This document shows, piece after piece, positions 1 through 11,231 of a DNA stretch of 64,000 nucleotides. Position numbers and translations under genes: made by a program. The notes beneath the pieces are model-generated. The model searched no databases. It worked only from the letters and a program-made list of their open reading frames with translations, and was not told the origin of the DNA. Position 1 is the first letter of the stretch. Each line of letters starts with the position of its first letter. Source of the stretch: Podospora comata. Taxonomy: Eukaryota > Ascomycota > Sordariomycetes > Sordariales > Podosporaceae. Location of the stretch: the NCBI GenBank assembly GCA_017354895.1, contig CP071495.1, positions 3,145,001 to 3,209,000 of the forward strand, read 5' to 3'.

Positions 1-2831
1 CCAGTGCCCCAAAACAGCTTGGACGATGATGACTTCTTCTCCAAGGCCCCGACCCAGCTTCAGACCACCTCTTTCTCTCTCCCTAGGGCTCCCAACTGGT
101 TTGAGCGCCCTGTCAGCGTATCCTTTGGCTACGGTGGTAAGCTTGTCATTCTCCGCAAGAACGATACGCCCGCTGGCCAGCCCAGGTCTTCCAAGATCCA
201 GATTGTTGGGTTCTCTGTAGACTCAGACATTGGATCTGCCACCGAGAAGTTTGAGGAGGCCTTTAAGAGTGGCGATCTCGCTGGCATCTGTGAGTCGCAG
301 ATTGAGTCTGCCAAGACGGAGGAGGAGAAGGCCGAATGGCAGGTGTTGAAGACCCTGAGCGCCTCAGATGGCCGTACCAAGATTGTAGAGCATCTTGGCT
401 ACTCCAAGGAAGAAGAGGAGGAGTCCAACGGGGTTGAAGAATCCGAGACTACCGAGACCACCGAGGCCAAGGAGGAAACAGAAGAGACCGGCTTGGCTCC
501 TCCCCAAGCCAATGGCGACGGCAAGAGGAAGCACAAGCGTGTGACGAGCATGTGGGGTGATGTAGATGATGGCGAGGACTTCTTGTCCGATTTGCCTGCC
601 ACCAAGGGCGCCAGAACCGACAACCCGTTCCACCTCCTGAGCGAGGGCAACACCCACCTCGAGGACAAGATTACCAAGGCCATTATCCTGGGCAAGTTCG
701 AAAAGGCCGTCAACATCTGCTTGAAGGAGAACAGGATCGCCGATGCCTTCATTCTTGCTAACTGCGGTGGAAAGGATCTCGTCGACAAGGTCCAAACCGC
801 TTACCTCGCGCAGAAGAAGGGTGCCCCCAGCTATCTCCGCGTGATCAACTCGGTCATTGGAAAGAACCTTTGGGACGTCGTCTACAATGCCGACCTCGCC
901 AACTGGAAGGAGACTATGGTTACTCTCTGCACCTTTGCTGATCCCTCCGAATTCCCTGATCTCTGCGAAGCACTTGGAGATCGCATCTACGAGTCCGGGT
1001 CGCGAAACGATGCTTCTTTCTGCTACCTTGTCGGCTCCAAGCTGGAGAAGGTAGTGGACATCTGGATCGCTCAGCTCAAGGAGGCCGAGGAGGCTGGACT
1101 GAAGGAGTCCACTAATGATTCGACTTTCTCGGTCCACGCCAGATCGCTGCAGCAGTTTATCGAGAAGGTTACCGTGTTCCGTGCGGTGACCAAGTTCACC
1201 GATGAGGAGAAGAACCTCACCGGCGGCTGGAAGCTCGAGGCTCTGTACAACAAGTATACAGAGTATGCTGATATTGCCGCTGCCCATGGCCAGCTGGCGA
1301 TCGCTCAAAAGTACCTCGACCTCCTCCCCAACGAGTTCCCTGCTGCCGAGGTTGCGAGAAACCGTGTCAAGCTTGCCACTCAGAAGGCTGCTCCCCAGCC
1401 TGCTGCCGCTGCTACTCGGGCGCCTGCCTCTCGCGCGGCTTCTCGCGCCCCTGCGCCTCTGGGTTATCAACAGGCCGCCCCTGTTGCCCCTGTTGCCGCC
1501 ACACCCGCCAATCCATATGCTCCTCCTGTTCAGGCTCAGCAGCGCGCTCCCGTTCAGAACCCATATGGGTCTCAGTACGCCCCTCCAGGTGCCTCCCCAT
1601 ACGCTCCTCAAGGTCAGGGATACGCGCCTTCTCCTCCTGTAGGCGGTGGGTATGCACCTCCCGTTCAGTCTTTCACCTCGGCTGGCCCCCCACCTAGAAA
1701 TACTGGGCCCCCGCCCCAGATCAAGAAGGACGTTGGTGCTTGGAATGATCTCCCAGAGTCTATGGCGGCGAAGAAGCCTCCTCCTCGGAGGTCTACCCCA
1801 AGTGTCGCCCCGATCACCTCGCCCTATGGTGGCCCCGCGGGTTTGACCAGCCCTCCCCCAGTTGGCCCCTATCAGCGAGGAGCACCAACACCACCACCTC
1901 CTCCTCCCAAGGGCCCTGCACCCCCTCGCAACACGGCTTCCCCTTTGACTGGGCCCCCGCAGGTTGGCCAACAGCTGCCGTATAGACCCGGGTCGGCCTC
2001 TTCCCATGCTTCCACCAACCTGTACGCGCCTCCACAACCCCAGGTGGCACCTCCGCTGCCATCACCCATGGCTGTTCCCCGGACAGCATCGCCATACAAT
2101 CCACCTCCCGCTGGTGCCCCTGCCCCGAGCAGATACGCCCCGGCACCAGCGCCGCAAACCTATAGCCAGCCCCCGACGTCCACCCCACTTGCTCCTCCCC
2201 CGTCCAACCCGTACGCCCCTGCACCCGTTGCGCACCAGTCGGCACCACCCGTCGGCCAGTACGCACCTCCTCCTCCCCAGGGCGGCCGGCCACCAGTGGG
2301 GCCTCCCCCCAGCGCCGGTCCTCCCCGTGCTCCCGTAGGACCCCCACCAGCTGGCGGACCGCCCCGTGCTTCTCCTGCCCCGGCTGCAGCTGCTCCTCCA
2401 CCGCCAGCGGCGACCAAGCCCAGACATCCCGCTGGTGACCGGTCTCACATCCCTCCCAGCGCTCAGCAGCTGGTGGAAATCTTTAGCCAGGACATGCAGA
2501 GAGTAGCAGCCAAAGCTCCCGCTTCGTTCGCGCCGCAGGTCAAGGACACGCAGAAGCGTCTGGGTCTTCTCTTTGACCATCTCAACAATGAGGAGCTCGT
2601 CCAGCCAGAGACGATTGCGCAGCTGGCTCAGTTGGCGGATGCTCTTGCCAGCAAGAACTACGACGTCGCGAGCAAGATCCAGGTGGACATTCAAAAGGAG
2701 AAGACTGAGCAGTGCGGACAGTGGATGGTAAGTTGTTCTTTTGATTGATGGTGACTATAAAGTTGATTGCTGACTGAGTGTTGCAGTTTGGTGTGAAGCG
2801 GTTGATCAGCATGAGCAAGGCGACTCCTTGA
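1..2831 (+). CDS. sec31: SEC31, COPII outer-coat subunit (5' end off window)
   Basis: Sec31 pairs with Sec13 to form the outer cage of COPII vesicles at ER exit sites. The visible part is about 920 residues and lacks the N-terminal WD40 propeller, which lies before base 1. It holds the helical ancestral-coatomer region (roughly residues 195-450 here, starting near MWGDVDDGEDFLSDLP), a long Pro/Ala/Tyr-rich linker with repeated YAPP-type motifs, and a conserved C-terminal helical domain (SHIPPSAQQLVEIFSQDMQR onwards). One intron at 2728-2786 (GTAAGT, branch TGCTGAC, acceptor TTGCAG) separates the last 15 codons (FGVKRLISMSKATP, then TGA). Without that splice the frame would end at 2748. Family assignment is secure; only the start is missing. 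Confidence 0.95.
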
Positions 2832-3269
2832 GCGGTTGGTGGTTGGTAATTTTGCAGGAATGGAAAAGCAGGAGCGGGTGGTTTTGTGCTTGGTAGTGTT
2901 GGCAGTAGTACAATATAGCTTGTTGTTATGTGTTGGAGTGAATTTCATCTTTTATCTTAGGACTTTATGAATGAATCACAGTCTTCAAGTGTTGAGCGGT
3001 TGTCTGGCAGCTGTTTTCCTGCTTGTAAACTGTGCAAGTGTGTGCGTGGCAACTGCTTTATCCCGAAACCTGGCCCCGCAATTATTAACAACATGAGCCA
3101 CTCACTCACTCACACACCCGCTTTCGACGGTTCTTACACCTTCCATGTCAACAACATTGACTTGATTACAACCTCAACCACACCAACATCTATCTCACTT
3201 TTACTTTTTCACCTTTTTATTTTATTTTATTTCATCACGAGTGACAAGAAGGAAAGGAGGGAAGGAAAA
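2832..3269. other. intergenic, SEC31 3' side and PITH gene promoter
   Basis: No gene seen. The proximal part before 3270 is T-rich and CT/CA-rich, as expected for a fungal promoter and leader. Confidence 0.5.
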
Positions 3270-4105
3270 ATGTCCCACCACTGCCACGACGAACACCACG
3301 ACCACTCTCATGGCGGGGAGGGAGAACATGACCACAGCGACGACATCACGCCCGCGCTGCAGTTTTCGCTGTACCAGCACATTGACTTTGACGGGGTGGC
3401 GACGCTGAATGAGGCTACTTACGGGTCGGGGAAGGAGGTGCTGAAGAAGACGTGGGCGGAGAGGTTGAGGGTTGAGCCTGAGGTTGAGAGCGATGGGGAT
3501 GAGCAGTTGTTGGTGAATGTGCCGTACGTACTCCTACTGTTTTTTTTTCTTTTTTTTCTTCTTCTGTTTGGGTATAAGAAAGAAGTGAAAACTGTAGGGC
3601 TTTGGAAGTTGGCTGATTTTGTGAGGGAAGATTTACCGGACAGGTCAAGCTGCATAGTATCTTGTTGAGGACATCAGACAGTGATTCTGCGCCAAAGACG
3701 ATGAAAGTTATCATCAATAGGGATGATGTCGATTTTGATGTTGCTGAGAGCGCAACCGCGACGCAGGAGTTTGAGTTAGCCCGGACGGGGGAGGTGCAGG
3801 AGGTTGCGGTGGTGAGGTCCCCCTTCACTTCATACAAAATAAAATGCTGAGAGACTAAAAAAAAAATTTATAAAAAAAAGAGAAGAGCCCGCTTCAACGC
3901 CGTCCGCCGCCTGTCCCTTTTCTTCCCCGACAACTTTGGCGACGGGGACGAGGACGTCACGAGGATATCGTACATTGGTTTCAAGGGGGAGTGGATGCAG
4001 CTGGGACGAGCACCGGCAAACATCCTGTACGAGGCGGCGGCGAACCCGAGTGATCACAAGGTTAAGGGGGTGGGGGTTAACCAGATGGGAAGTGACATTC
4101 AGTAG
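3270..4105 (+). CDS. PITH-domain protein (PITHD1/TXNL1 C-terminal-like)
   Basis: A protein of about 219 residues consisting of a His/Asp-rich N-terminus (MSHHCHDEHHDHSHGGEG) and one PITH domain, the module that lets thioredoxin-like proteins bind the 26S proteasome; here it stands alone, as in PITHD1. Exons by conceptual splicing: 3270-3523, 3631-3816, 3886-4105. Exon 1 ends VNVP, exon 2 begins FTGQVKLHSILLRT and exon 3 carries RLSLFFPDNFGDGDEDVTRI and YIGFKGEW, all classic PITH landmarks. Intron 2 has a poor donor (GTCCCC) and an A-rich acceptor, and its acceptor could lie 3 nt earlier; the frame is fixed by the conserved residues on both sides. The start is the ATG at the HHCHDE motif; the open frame upstream looks non-coding. 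Confidence 0.88.
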
Positions 4106-4163
4106 TAAGAGTCAATTCATGAATAAAATGGGGGGTTGATTTGTTAGAGACAAAAAAAAAACA

Positions 4164-5079
4164 CTACATGAAATCATCCTCCCAATCTGACCCCCTGTCC
4201 TGGTTGCTGGACTGGGCCAGGTTCTCCTCGGTGAAGATGTCGTCGTAGGCATGGTCCTTTTGGTATTTCTTCTCCTGGCGCTCTTTGGCGATGCGGGCTT
4301 CTTCTTTTTTCTGTTTTTATTTTTTTTCACACACACGTCAATTAACCAAGTTCAAAGAGATAGAAACGGGAGGGATGACTAACCCTCGCCAGAAAAGCAC
4401 TATGATCCCTCTTCCTCAGCTCTTTGAGTCTATCCTCCTTCTCCTGCCTCAAGTCAGGGTGCTTCTCCACCTTGGTCTTGTTGAGCCTGTTCACGATGGG
4501 GTTCTCCCTTTGGGGGATCAGGATCCGCTTGACTTTCTTCTGGTCCTTGAACGAGACCTGACCGACGGCCATGGAGCCGTCCTTTTTCAGATTGGACCAG
4601 GGGGTGTAGATGATGGTGATGTTGTCCTTTTTGTTGCCCTCGATCGAGTTGGCCTTTGTCAGCTGGCCGAGGTCGGTGAGGAGGGGGTCGGGGATGGCGT
4701 CCCAGGTTTGGCCTTCGGGGAGGCGGAGGTAGATGTGGGCTGAGGAGAGCTTGTCTACGTGGAACTGCCTCGAGCGTTAGCGAGGGGATAGGCATGAGTG
4801 ACGAAGGGGTGCGGAACGTACCCTGAAGAAGAGAAGAGTATGAGGGTGAGTTCTGTAGGTAGGTAGAGGAGGTCTTGGCTGGGACCGGGAACGGTAGGTG
4901 AGGCAGGCTTACCAGACATCTTCCTCCCAGCCGTGCTTGATCAGCTCTTCGTCTGTGAGATGTTAGCTTCCGTTCTTCTAACATGGACTTGAACTAACAC
5001 ACTCACTCTCAAACTTGTCCTTGCCGACATAAATGTACGCCGGCGGGTCAACCACGGTCGAGGTGAAATAGTAGACCAT
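4164..5079 (-). CDS. jlp2: Jlp2/CCDC25 family protein (NFACT-R domain)
   Basis: About 213 residues, matching CCDC25/yeast Jlp2 in length and landmarks: MVYYFTSTVVDPPAYIYVGK at the start, FHVDKLSSAHIYLRLPEGQ, TKANSIEGNKKDN, YTPWSNLKKDGSMAVGQVSF, then a charged coiled coil and the acidic end SDWEDDFM. The NFACT-R fold is shared with ribosome quality-control proteins, so a ribosome- or tRNA-linked role is likely (family inference). Exons on the minus strand: 5079-5007, 4952-4913, a probable single base at 4822, 4764-4384 and 4310-4164. The one-base exon is required to give the conserved W-F-H-V junction with standard splice sites: both introns around it (4823-4912 and 4765-4821) have good ends. 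Using a GAG acceptor instead, ending at 4769, would insert one Gln. Divergent from mrpl9. Confidence 0.9.
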
Positions 5080-5524
5080 TTTGACTCGATTTGCAGAGGA
5101 TGACCTAAAGAGTGTATGATATACCTGCGGCTGTAAGATCTCTGCTCGCCCTGCTGCTCAACGTTGCTCCAAAGAGAAGTGAAGAGGGAGCCTCTGCAAC
5201 CCAAAACCAATCAATGAATGAGAGGACCAAGTGCAGGCAGGCCACTTCAGCCTTGAAAGGGTTAGGGTTAAGGCTTATCATGCCCAATCCCCGGTAGGGG
5301 CAGATCGGTTTATCGGAGCCCCAATCCCAGTCCAGTTCGAGCTTCCCAAATTTCTCTGCCGCCGCGGCCGATCGACCTTGAACCCGCGACACCTCGCCGT
5401 CGTCGCCGCCTTTTTTTCTCACGAGGGGTTCGACGCCATAACCCCAATGCCATAACCCGACGACAAAGCACACCGAGAGAACCAATTGACCAACCCCTCG
5501 AGGGTGCATCACACAGCAACAAAA
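5080..5524. promoter_or_regulatory. shared promoter region of jlp2 and mrpl9
   Basis: A 445-bp gap between two head-to-head starts. No gene is visible. Open frames here are short and lack protein-like composition. Confidence 0.5.
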
Positions 5525-6670
5525 ATGGCCCCCCGACTGGCGCCAGCAGGCGCAGGACTCACCCTCCGACTACCCCTCCGAACAACCTCCCCGGCCTCCC
5601 TCCTCCGAACAACGCAATTCCACACTTCCACCCCCCAATCCGTAAAACTCGGCTGGTCCACCCTCCCCCCCCGCGCCAAACCAACCCGCTTCAACCAAGT
5701 CACCTCGGGCCTCCCCGCCCCCACCGCCGGCCCAGCCGCCGCCCTCAAGCGAAAAGCCCAGTCCACGCCCGTCCGCGCCGGCGTGCTGGCCATAAAGAAG
5801 GGCATGACCGCCTTCATGGGCCTGACCGGCACACGCATCCCCTGCACCGTCCTCCAGCTCGACCGCGTCCAGACCGTGCTCAACAAAACAAGAAAAGACC
5901 ACGGGTACTGGGCCGTGCAAGTCGGTTTCGGGGAACGTGACCCGAAAAACGTTGGCGCGCCGATGCTGGGGTACTACGAAGCAAAGGGCATCGCGCCCAA
6001 GGAACAACTCGCGGAATTCAAGGTCAGGGATGAGAAGGGGTTGCTGCCGGTCGGTGTGCAGCTCATGCCGGACTGGTTCTACATCGGGCAGAGGGTTGAC
6101 GTGAGGAGTAACTCCCGGGGTATGGGTTTTGCGGGTGGCATGAAGAGGCATGGGTTTTCGGGGCAGGAGGCGTCGCATGGTAATTCGAAGAACCATCGGA
6201 CTATTGGTTCTGCTGGTCCTTCGCAGGGTAGCGGCAGCAGAGTGCTGCCCGGGAAGAAGATGCCCGGACGGATGGGGAACCAGAGGGTTACGGTGCAGAA
6301 TCTGCCGATCCTCCTGATTGATAACGATCTTGGGATCGTGGTTGTCAAGGGGGCTGTGGCGGGGCCGAAGGGGTGCGTGGTCAAGATTCAGGATGCGTGC
6401 AAGAAGCCGCCGCCGCCGGAGGAGCACATTGAGAAGACGATGAGGGCTTTGAAGGAGAGGTTTCCCAACGCGGAGGAGCATTTGCAGCAGGCGAGGGAGA
6501 GGCATCTCGAGCTGAAGAGGGCCAGACGGGAAAAGAGGATAGAGGAGATTTTGGCTGGGGGGTGGGAGCCGACGAGGGAGCAGGCCGAGATGATGGAGCG
6601 GGCGGCTGCTGAGGATGGGCATGAGAGTTTGGGTGGGGAGCAGCAGCAGCAGCAGCGGGCTACGTTGTAA
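5525..6670 (+). CDS. mrpl9: mitochondrial ribosomal protein uL3m (MRPL9)
   Basis: Intronless gene of 381 residues. The Arg/Ser/Thr-rich, acid-free N-terminus (MAPRLAPAGAGLTLRLPLRT, then TTQFHTSTPQS) is a mitochondrial presequence. The uL3 core follows: GVLAIKKGMTAFMGLTGTRIPCTVLQLD, VQVGFGERDPKN, RSNSRGMGFAGGMKRHGFSG near residues 195-215 (the uL3 signature that reaches towards the peptidyl-transferase centre), PGRMGNQRVTVQNL and VKGAVAGPKGCVVKI. The C-terminal charged helix and short Q-run extend beyond the bacterial protein, as is usual in fungi. The start is the ATG in AAAAATGGCC that opens the presequence; an in-frame ATG at 5486 lies in the leader. Confidence 0.95.
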   Translation: MAPRLAPAGAGLTLRLPLRTTSPASLLRTTQFHTSTPQSVKLGWSTLPPRAKPTRFNQVTSGLPAPTAGPAAALKRKAQSTPVRAGVLAIKKGMTAFMGLTGTRIPCTVLQLDRVQTVLNKTRKDHGYWAVQVGFGERDPKNVGAPMLGYYEAKGIAPKEQLAEFKVRDEKGLLPVGVQLMPDWFYIGQRVDVRSNSRGMGFAGGMKRHGFSGQEASHGNSKNHRTIGSAGPSQGSGSRVLPGKKMPGRMGNQRVTVQNLPILLIDNDLGIVVVKGAVAGPKGCVVKIQDACKKPPPPEEHIEKTMRALKERFPNAEEHLQQARERHLELKRARREKRIEEILAGGWEPTREQAEMMERAAAEDGHESLGGEQQQQQRATL

Positions 6671-6801
6671 AGGGGGGAGGGAGAGAGAGAGAGAGGCCTT
6701 TGGTGTTTTTGTTTGATTATTTTTGAAATGTATGATATTTACACTAAATGTACAAGTACTGGGATGTGTGAGAGTGTGCCTCTTTCACTGATGTCATCTG
6801 A

Positions 6802-7511
6802 CTACTTCCTGAACCCCCTCTTGGCAGCAAAGCTATCACCCTCATCATCATCCAGATCAATCCCCAGCTGATCAGCCCCCGTCATGACCTTGAAGGGATC
6901 CTCGGCTCCGTCCAGCAGGTCAATCTTCTTTCCCCCATCCATCTCCAAGCTCCACTCTGTCGTCTCAAACACGCCCCTTGGCGACGGCCTGAACGAGGCA
7001 AACCGCATGACGCCCTCCCCCTTTGTGCCCTTCACCCTGAACGTAATATCGATCCTGCCCTGGACCTGGTTGAGAGTGCCCGAGATCCAGGGGATCTGCT
7101 GCGCAAAGTAGATGTTGTCGCCGAGGTGCTTGCGGCCGACGTCCGAGGTGCGGAGGGCGTAGAGGGTGGCGCCGACAACGGGGGAGGAGAACTTTTGGTA
7201 GTTGAAGATGGCGACCGAGGCGACGCCCACGCAGAGGGCGAAGAGGGGGAGGGTTTTCATCCATTTGGAGGAGGGGAGGGCTGAATTCACACGTTAGACT
7301 TGGAAAGAGGGAAGTGGGAATGCTATGGGGGTTACACACGGGGAAGCTCTCTGTCTGCTCTGCGCTCCATGAGGGGGCCGTCGCCTCGTTTGGGGGCTGG
7401 TATTAAGGTTCGTTTTTGTATTTGCTGCCTGAGGGGTTGTGTCCGCTGTGATATTTGGGAGGGTATCCGCCTGAAGAGGGCCGCCCTTTGTGTTAACCTT
7501 GACAGCAGCAT
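6802..7511 (-). CDS. coa1: cytochrome c oxidase assembly factor Coa1
   Basis: Protein of 216 residues. An Arg-rich mitochondrial presequence (MLLSRLTQRAALFRRIPSQ) is followed by the Coa1 signature ELPPLPSSKWMK, one inner-membrane helix (about residues 67-87) and an intermembrane-space domain (GNINFA-like stretch GDNIYFAQQIPWISGTLNQVQGR and a beta-rich region ending in an acidic tail). Coa1 stabilises newly made Cox1 with Mss51/Cox14 during complex IV assembly. Two exons on minus: 7511-7340 and 7280-6802; the 59-nt intron (7281-7339) has donor GTGTGT, branch TCTAACG and acceptor TTCAG. Joining at phase 1 recreates the conserved LPPLPSSKW, which supports both the splice and the family. Convergent with mrpl9. 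Confidence 0.9.
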
Positions 7512-8564
7512 GTTGGGAGTCGTTGTGGTTTTGCGACTGGGGTATCCGTAGAGGTTCGTTGATTCTAGCTCAAGCAAGCAAGCAGCCCACTTTGGAGAGC
7601 TCGTTCGAGGGCTTGGCGGGAAGCTTGGTATTTATGGATTGATGCATCGTATTGGGTTATGCGAGAAAGGATATGGGGTGCATAATCGCTTTAACCGATA
7701 GTTTCTTTCAACAACACTCACACTTCATACTTCATTTCATGGCTGAATAGCCTCGGATGGTTTTCCTTTGTTTGAACACCCCGCAGATTTGATCAGCCAC
7801 CATGGCGGGACAGTTTACCGTGTCTAGGGAACCCTCCGACCGGCAAGATAAAAAGAATATCCGAGAAATAATAACGTTGGAATGCCATAACAGCGGCACA
7901 GCGAGCGTTGTTGGGACGAATACGAGAATTACCGTTGGAGCCGGTGATGTATGCTGCGTAACAGAGTAGGTATGAGCTAAGTCTTCGGACTGGAATCGGC
8001 TCAGAAGGATGACTTGGCAACCAGGATGGAACGGTTTTCTTAGTAGATCTCACAAATCTACTCATCAGGGGCTGTGGAAATGCCTACCATGAGAGACCAA
8101 TGAAGAAGCATATTCATTCATCTACCATCACATCCCCGTCGTCTCACTTGTCCGCCACACGGACAAAAACTCGATATATACGTCATCCAGGATTTCTCAC
8201 TGAATCCTTCATCCCAGCTCACACGACTACCCTCTTACACAAAAGCCCAAGCAGTTATCCTGGACAAGTCCCGCAGTACGAACCACCGAAACAGTAGATA
8301 GACTTGGTCCAGTCCACCGCCGCCCGGACTAACACAGACAAAAACAATACAACCACTCACACTCTATTGTTTGGTTTCTTCCCATCTCCCAGCCAGCAAA
8401 ACCCATCCTGAGCCAAGCCACCTGCATCGTTGTGCGTTTCACTCATATACCCACCCACTTCTCACCCTCCCCCACCCTCCCCAATTCCCTCCACGCACCC
8501 TCTCTGTCAACTACCGCCCGTTATTTTCAGCCCCCGGGAAGCATACCACCCCCAATTCTTCAAC
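7512..8564. other. intergenic between divergent coa1 and membrane-protein gene
   Basis: About 1 kb shared upstream region. The stretch before 8565 is strongly C/T-rich, typical of a fungal leader. No conserved gene recognised; short frames look random. Confidence 0.45.
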
Positions 8565-9737
8565 ATGGTAGCCGCCACCGCTGGCGGCTGGCTCCCCCCC
8601 CGCCTCCCAACCCCCTTTGTCTACCCATTCTCAACATTAGGGACCTCAACCTCGTCGAGTGGTCGCCGCGGCGGCGGCGGTGTCTACACCGAACTCAACA
8701 GAAGCCATTCCTCTCCCTCTCCCCACCCATCAACCCCCAACCCCTCGCTCACAACCCCCACGCCTGAACCTGACAACAACTCGAGGGAGTTTCTACTACC
8801 GAAATCAGAACCAAGGATACCACCCCGAAAACCGATAATCATGAACGGCAGAGAAAAAGACCGGCATCACAACTTCCCGCCTGCGGCGCCGAAATCGTGG
8901 ATAAAGTACATTATCTTGGTCACGGTACTGCTAGCAATGGACGGCATCATCTCCCTTGCGCTCGTCTCATCAACCGTGTCTTTTCTCCATAACTACGGAA
9001 AGGGACCCTTCGAGATAGGCTACCCGTTGGGTGTGTCTGGCTTCCTGCTCTCGGGACACCCGGCCGGGTTGGTGACGAACCATGGGCATGCTGTCAATGC
9101 GGCGGGTGGGACGGCGGTGGTGGTAGTTGGGGGAGGGGGGGTGTTGGGCTTGTGGGGGTTGTGGAGGTTTCATTCGCGGGTGGGTTTATCTCTTTTATGA
9201 TCACAGAAACAAGAAGGAGATGCTGACAAAAAAAAATAGAGAAGAAAAGACTATGCAAACTACACTCGTTCCCCACTGCCCAAGGTTTTTCAGGCCTGGG
9301 CTGTTGTTGTGGTCTTGTCGTTTTTGCTTTCGCTTGGGGCGTTGGCGTACACTTTTGTCGAGGCGAGGCGGACGAGCGGGCAGAGTATTGATCCGAATGT
9401 GGCCGAGGAGTACCAGTTTCCGCGGTTGTATCCTGATGATAGGTGGACGGCCGAGACTTGGTTTGAGGCTGTGATTGCGTTGCCGATGGAGGATTCGAGG
9501 GATGAGGAGGTGATTAGGGAGAAGCTGAGGTTGATGAGGGGGTGGAAGTGGAATACTATGCCCATGTTTCTGCTTGGGTTGATATTGGCAGGGCTGGTGG
9601 TGAGGGAAGTGGTGGTGTTTGGGGGTTGGGGGTCTAAGGGGAGGAGGGTGAGGGAGGAGAAGAGACAGGAGGAGTTGGGGATGACAGGGTTGAATGGGAT
9701 GAGTGGATATAGGGGAGTTGGGGATGGGCCGTTATGA
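8565..9737 (+). CDS. unknown fungal four-helix membrane protein
   Basis: Not a family I recognise. Two exons, 8565-9179 and 9240-9737, give 370 residues; intron 9180-9239 has donor GTGGGT, branch TGCTGAC and acceptor AATAG. The N-terminal ~100 residues are disordered and Ser/Pro/Thr-rich. Hydrophobic segments follow: YIILVTVLLAMDGIISLALV (about 112-135), a Gly/Val-rich segment around AVVVVGGGGVLGLWGLW, AVVVVLSFLLSLGALAYTFV after the splice, and MFLLGLILAGLVVREVVVF near the C-terminus. Between the last two is a charged loop with DPNVAEEYQFPRLYPDDRWT that probably faces one side of the membrane. Spacing of four helices with a short polar C-tail resembles tetraspan proteins, but no motif supports a function. 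Confidence 0.75.
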
Positions 9738-10179
9738 GGCTCGGTACAAATAGTGGTTGGTTCTTGGCTGGAATGCTCTGGTCTTTTCTGGTCGTTGAAT
9801 TGCACCTTTGATCAGTCTGTTGCGTCTAGTTCTGCTCGGGCTTGAAATTGTGATGAAATAACACTTTTAATTCTGTGATAATTCGACATATTCATGCATT
9901 GATCAACTTGTGGTGTCATAAGTGCCAGATCAGAGCTGAGGATGTAGGTATGCAAATACCGAATCCTATGCCGTCTACCGGCATTTCACCTCTTATATGC
10001 CTCTATCCATCATAACTACGGGGCCGCCAAGACCCAACGGTTGCGCAACTGTCAACGGCAGCGACGGAAGCTTCACAGCAACTGTCATTACACGAAGCCT
10101 TCTTTCTCACCGAATCCCCAGTTTCACTCTCAACACTTCTCAACCACACACAGACAGAATTCTCCAACCAACAAAAGAA
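9738..10179. other. intergenic
   Basis: Nothing recognised. An in-frame ATG at 9997 could extend the next gene by 61 codons, but that segment has no protein-like composition. Confidence 0.4.
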
Positions 10180-10884
10180 ATGCCACGAAGAACCCCCGCC
10201 CCCAACCTCACCACCCTAACCTCAAAGCTCGAATCAGCCTCAACCCGCCTCCGCAAAAGCTTCAAATACACCGACGACAACAGCACCGACGATGACATCC
10301 CAGAAGTGATGGACGAGCAAGGTATTCCCCTTCCCCTTCCTTCTCCCCCACTTTATCCATTCACTAACCTCTCCTCAGAACAAGAAACCCTCATCACAAC
10401 CCTCACCACCCGCAATGCCCACTCCAACACCCTCACCCTCCGCCTCCTCCTCATCCTCCCCGTCCTCTCTTCCCTCCCCTACCTCCTTTTATTCCCCACA
10501 TCTCCCCCCATCTTTCCCCTTCTAGCCCTCTCTTCCCTATCGTCAACCCTCTACCTGCTGTACACCCTCCCCGTCACCTCGACAGGCTTCAACGCCCTCG
10601 ACAAACCACCCCCCAGCATCCAAGGGAGGATAATCCAACCGCCAGTTGCCAAGTCCCCGTTGGAAGAGTACCTCCCTTGGTTGAACTTGTTGCTAGTGAC
10701 AGTACTAGCATTAATGGGCTTAGTGCAAGAGAAAACAGGCAAAGGTGGGGGGCCTCACCCGGTATTGCTAGGCGTGCTACCGGGCGTGGTGTACGGCGTT
10801 TGTGTTGCAACAAAAAAGACGATGGCGGGGGTGGATGTGGAAAAGGAGTTGGGCCGGTTGAGGTATGGGTATAAGGGTGCTTGA
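10180..10884 (+). CDS. unknown small four-helix membrane protein
   Basis: Two exons, 10180-10321 and 10379-10884, give 215 residues. The intron (57 nt, GTATTC donor, CACTAACC branch, CTCAG acceptor) is a multiple of three and open, so retention would add 19 residues; its splice signals are good. The N-terminus MPRRTPAPNLTTLTSKLESA is basic and amphipathic, followed by an acidic stretch (YTDDNSTDDDIPEVMDEQ). Four hydrophobic segments follow: LRLLLILPVLSSLPYLLLFP, IFPLLALSSLSSTLYLLYTL, YLPWLNLLLVTVLALMGLV and PVLLGVLPGVVYGVCVA. The tail is charged. The arrangement suits an ER or inner-nuclear-membrane protein, but I cannot name the family. Confidence 0.7.
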   Translation: MPRRTPAPNLTTLTSKLESASTRLRKSFKYTDDNSTDDDIPEVMDEQGIPLPLPSPPLYPFTNLSSEQETLITTLTTRNAHSNTLTLRLLLILPVLSSLPYLLLFPTSPPIFPLLALSSLSSTLYLLYTLPVTSTGFNALDKPPPSIQGRIIQPPVAKSPLEEYLPWLNLLLVTVLALMGLVQEKTGKGGGPHPVLLGVLPGVVYGVCVATKKTMAGVDVEKELGRLRYGYKGA

Positions 10885-10935
10885 ATTTTACACATTCATA
10901 CATTACATACGTCTAGAAAGATATCAAAAATATAT

Positions 10936-10981
10936 CTCACACACTCTCACACACTCACACACTCACACACTCACACACACA
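10936..10981 (+). repeat. TCACACAC microsatellite
   Basis: About six copies of an 8-bp TCACACAC-type unit in the space between two convergent genes. Confidence 0.9.
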
Positions 10982-11231
10982 AATCTTTGACAAACTGAAA
11001 TATTGGTAAACCAGAAAGGGGAAAGGATAGTGATAAACTCAAAAGTGTATGACAATGGCCAAAGCTGAGTTATCTAAATGCCATGTTCCTCCAAATCCCA
11101 TACCATGGCAAAGATATATACCTAAAAAATACGCCAGATAACACCACCACGACGGCCTGTCGTCTCTGCACTATGCCAACCCCCCAAAACATAACCCTAT
11201 CAACCGCCCAAAAACTACTCTTATCCCACGA

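Noticed and set aside
364-2037. 557-codon frame on the minus strand opposite SEC31.
   Set aside because: Shadow of a G/C-biased coding sequence; SEC31 on plus explains the stretch.
10322-10378. Treating the readable 57-nt segment of the small membrane protein as coding.
   Set aside because: It has good donor, branch and acceptor signals and encodes a Pro/Leu/Ser string out of character with its flanks.
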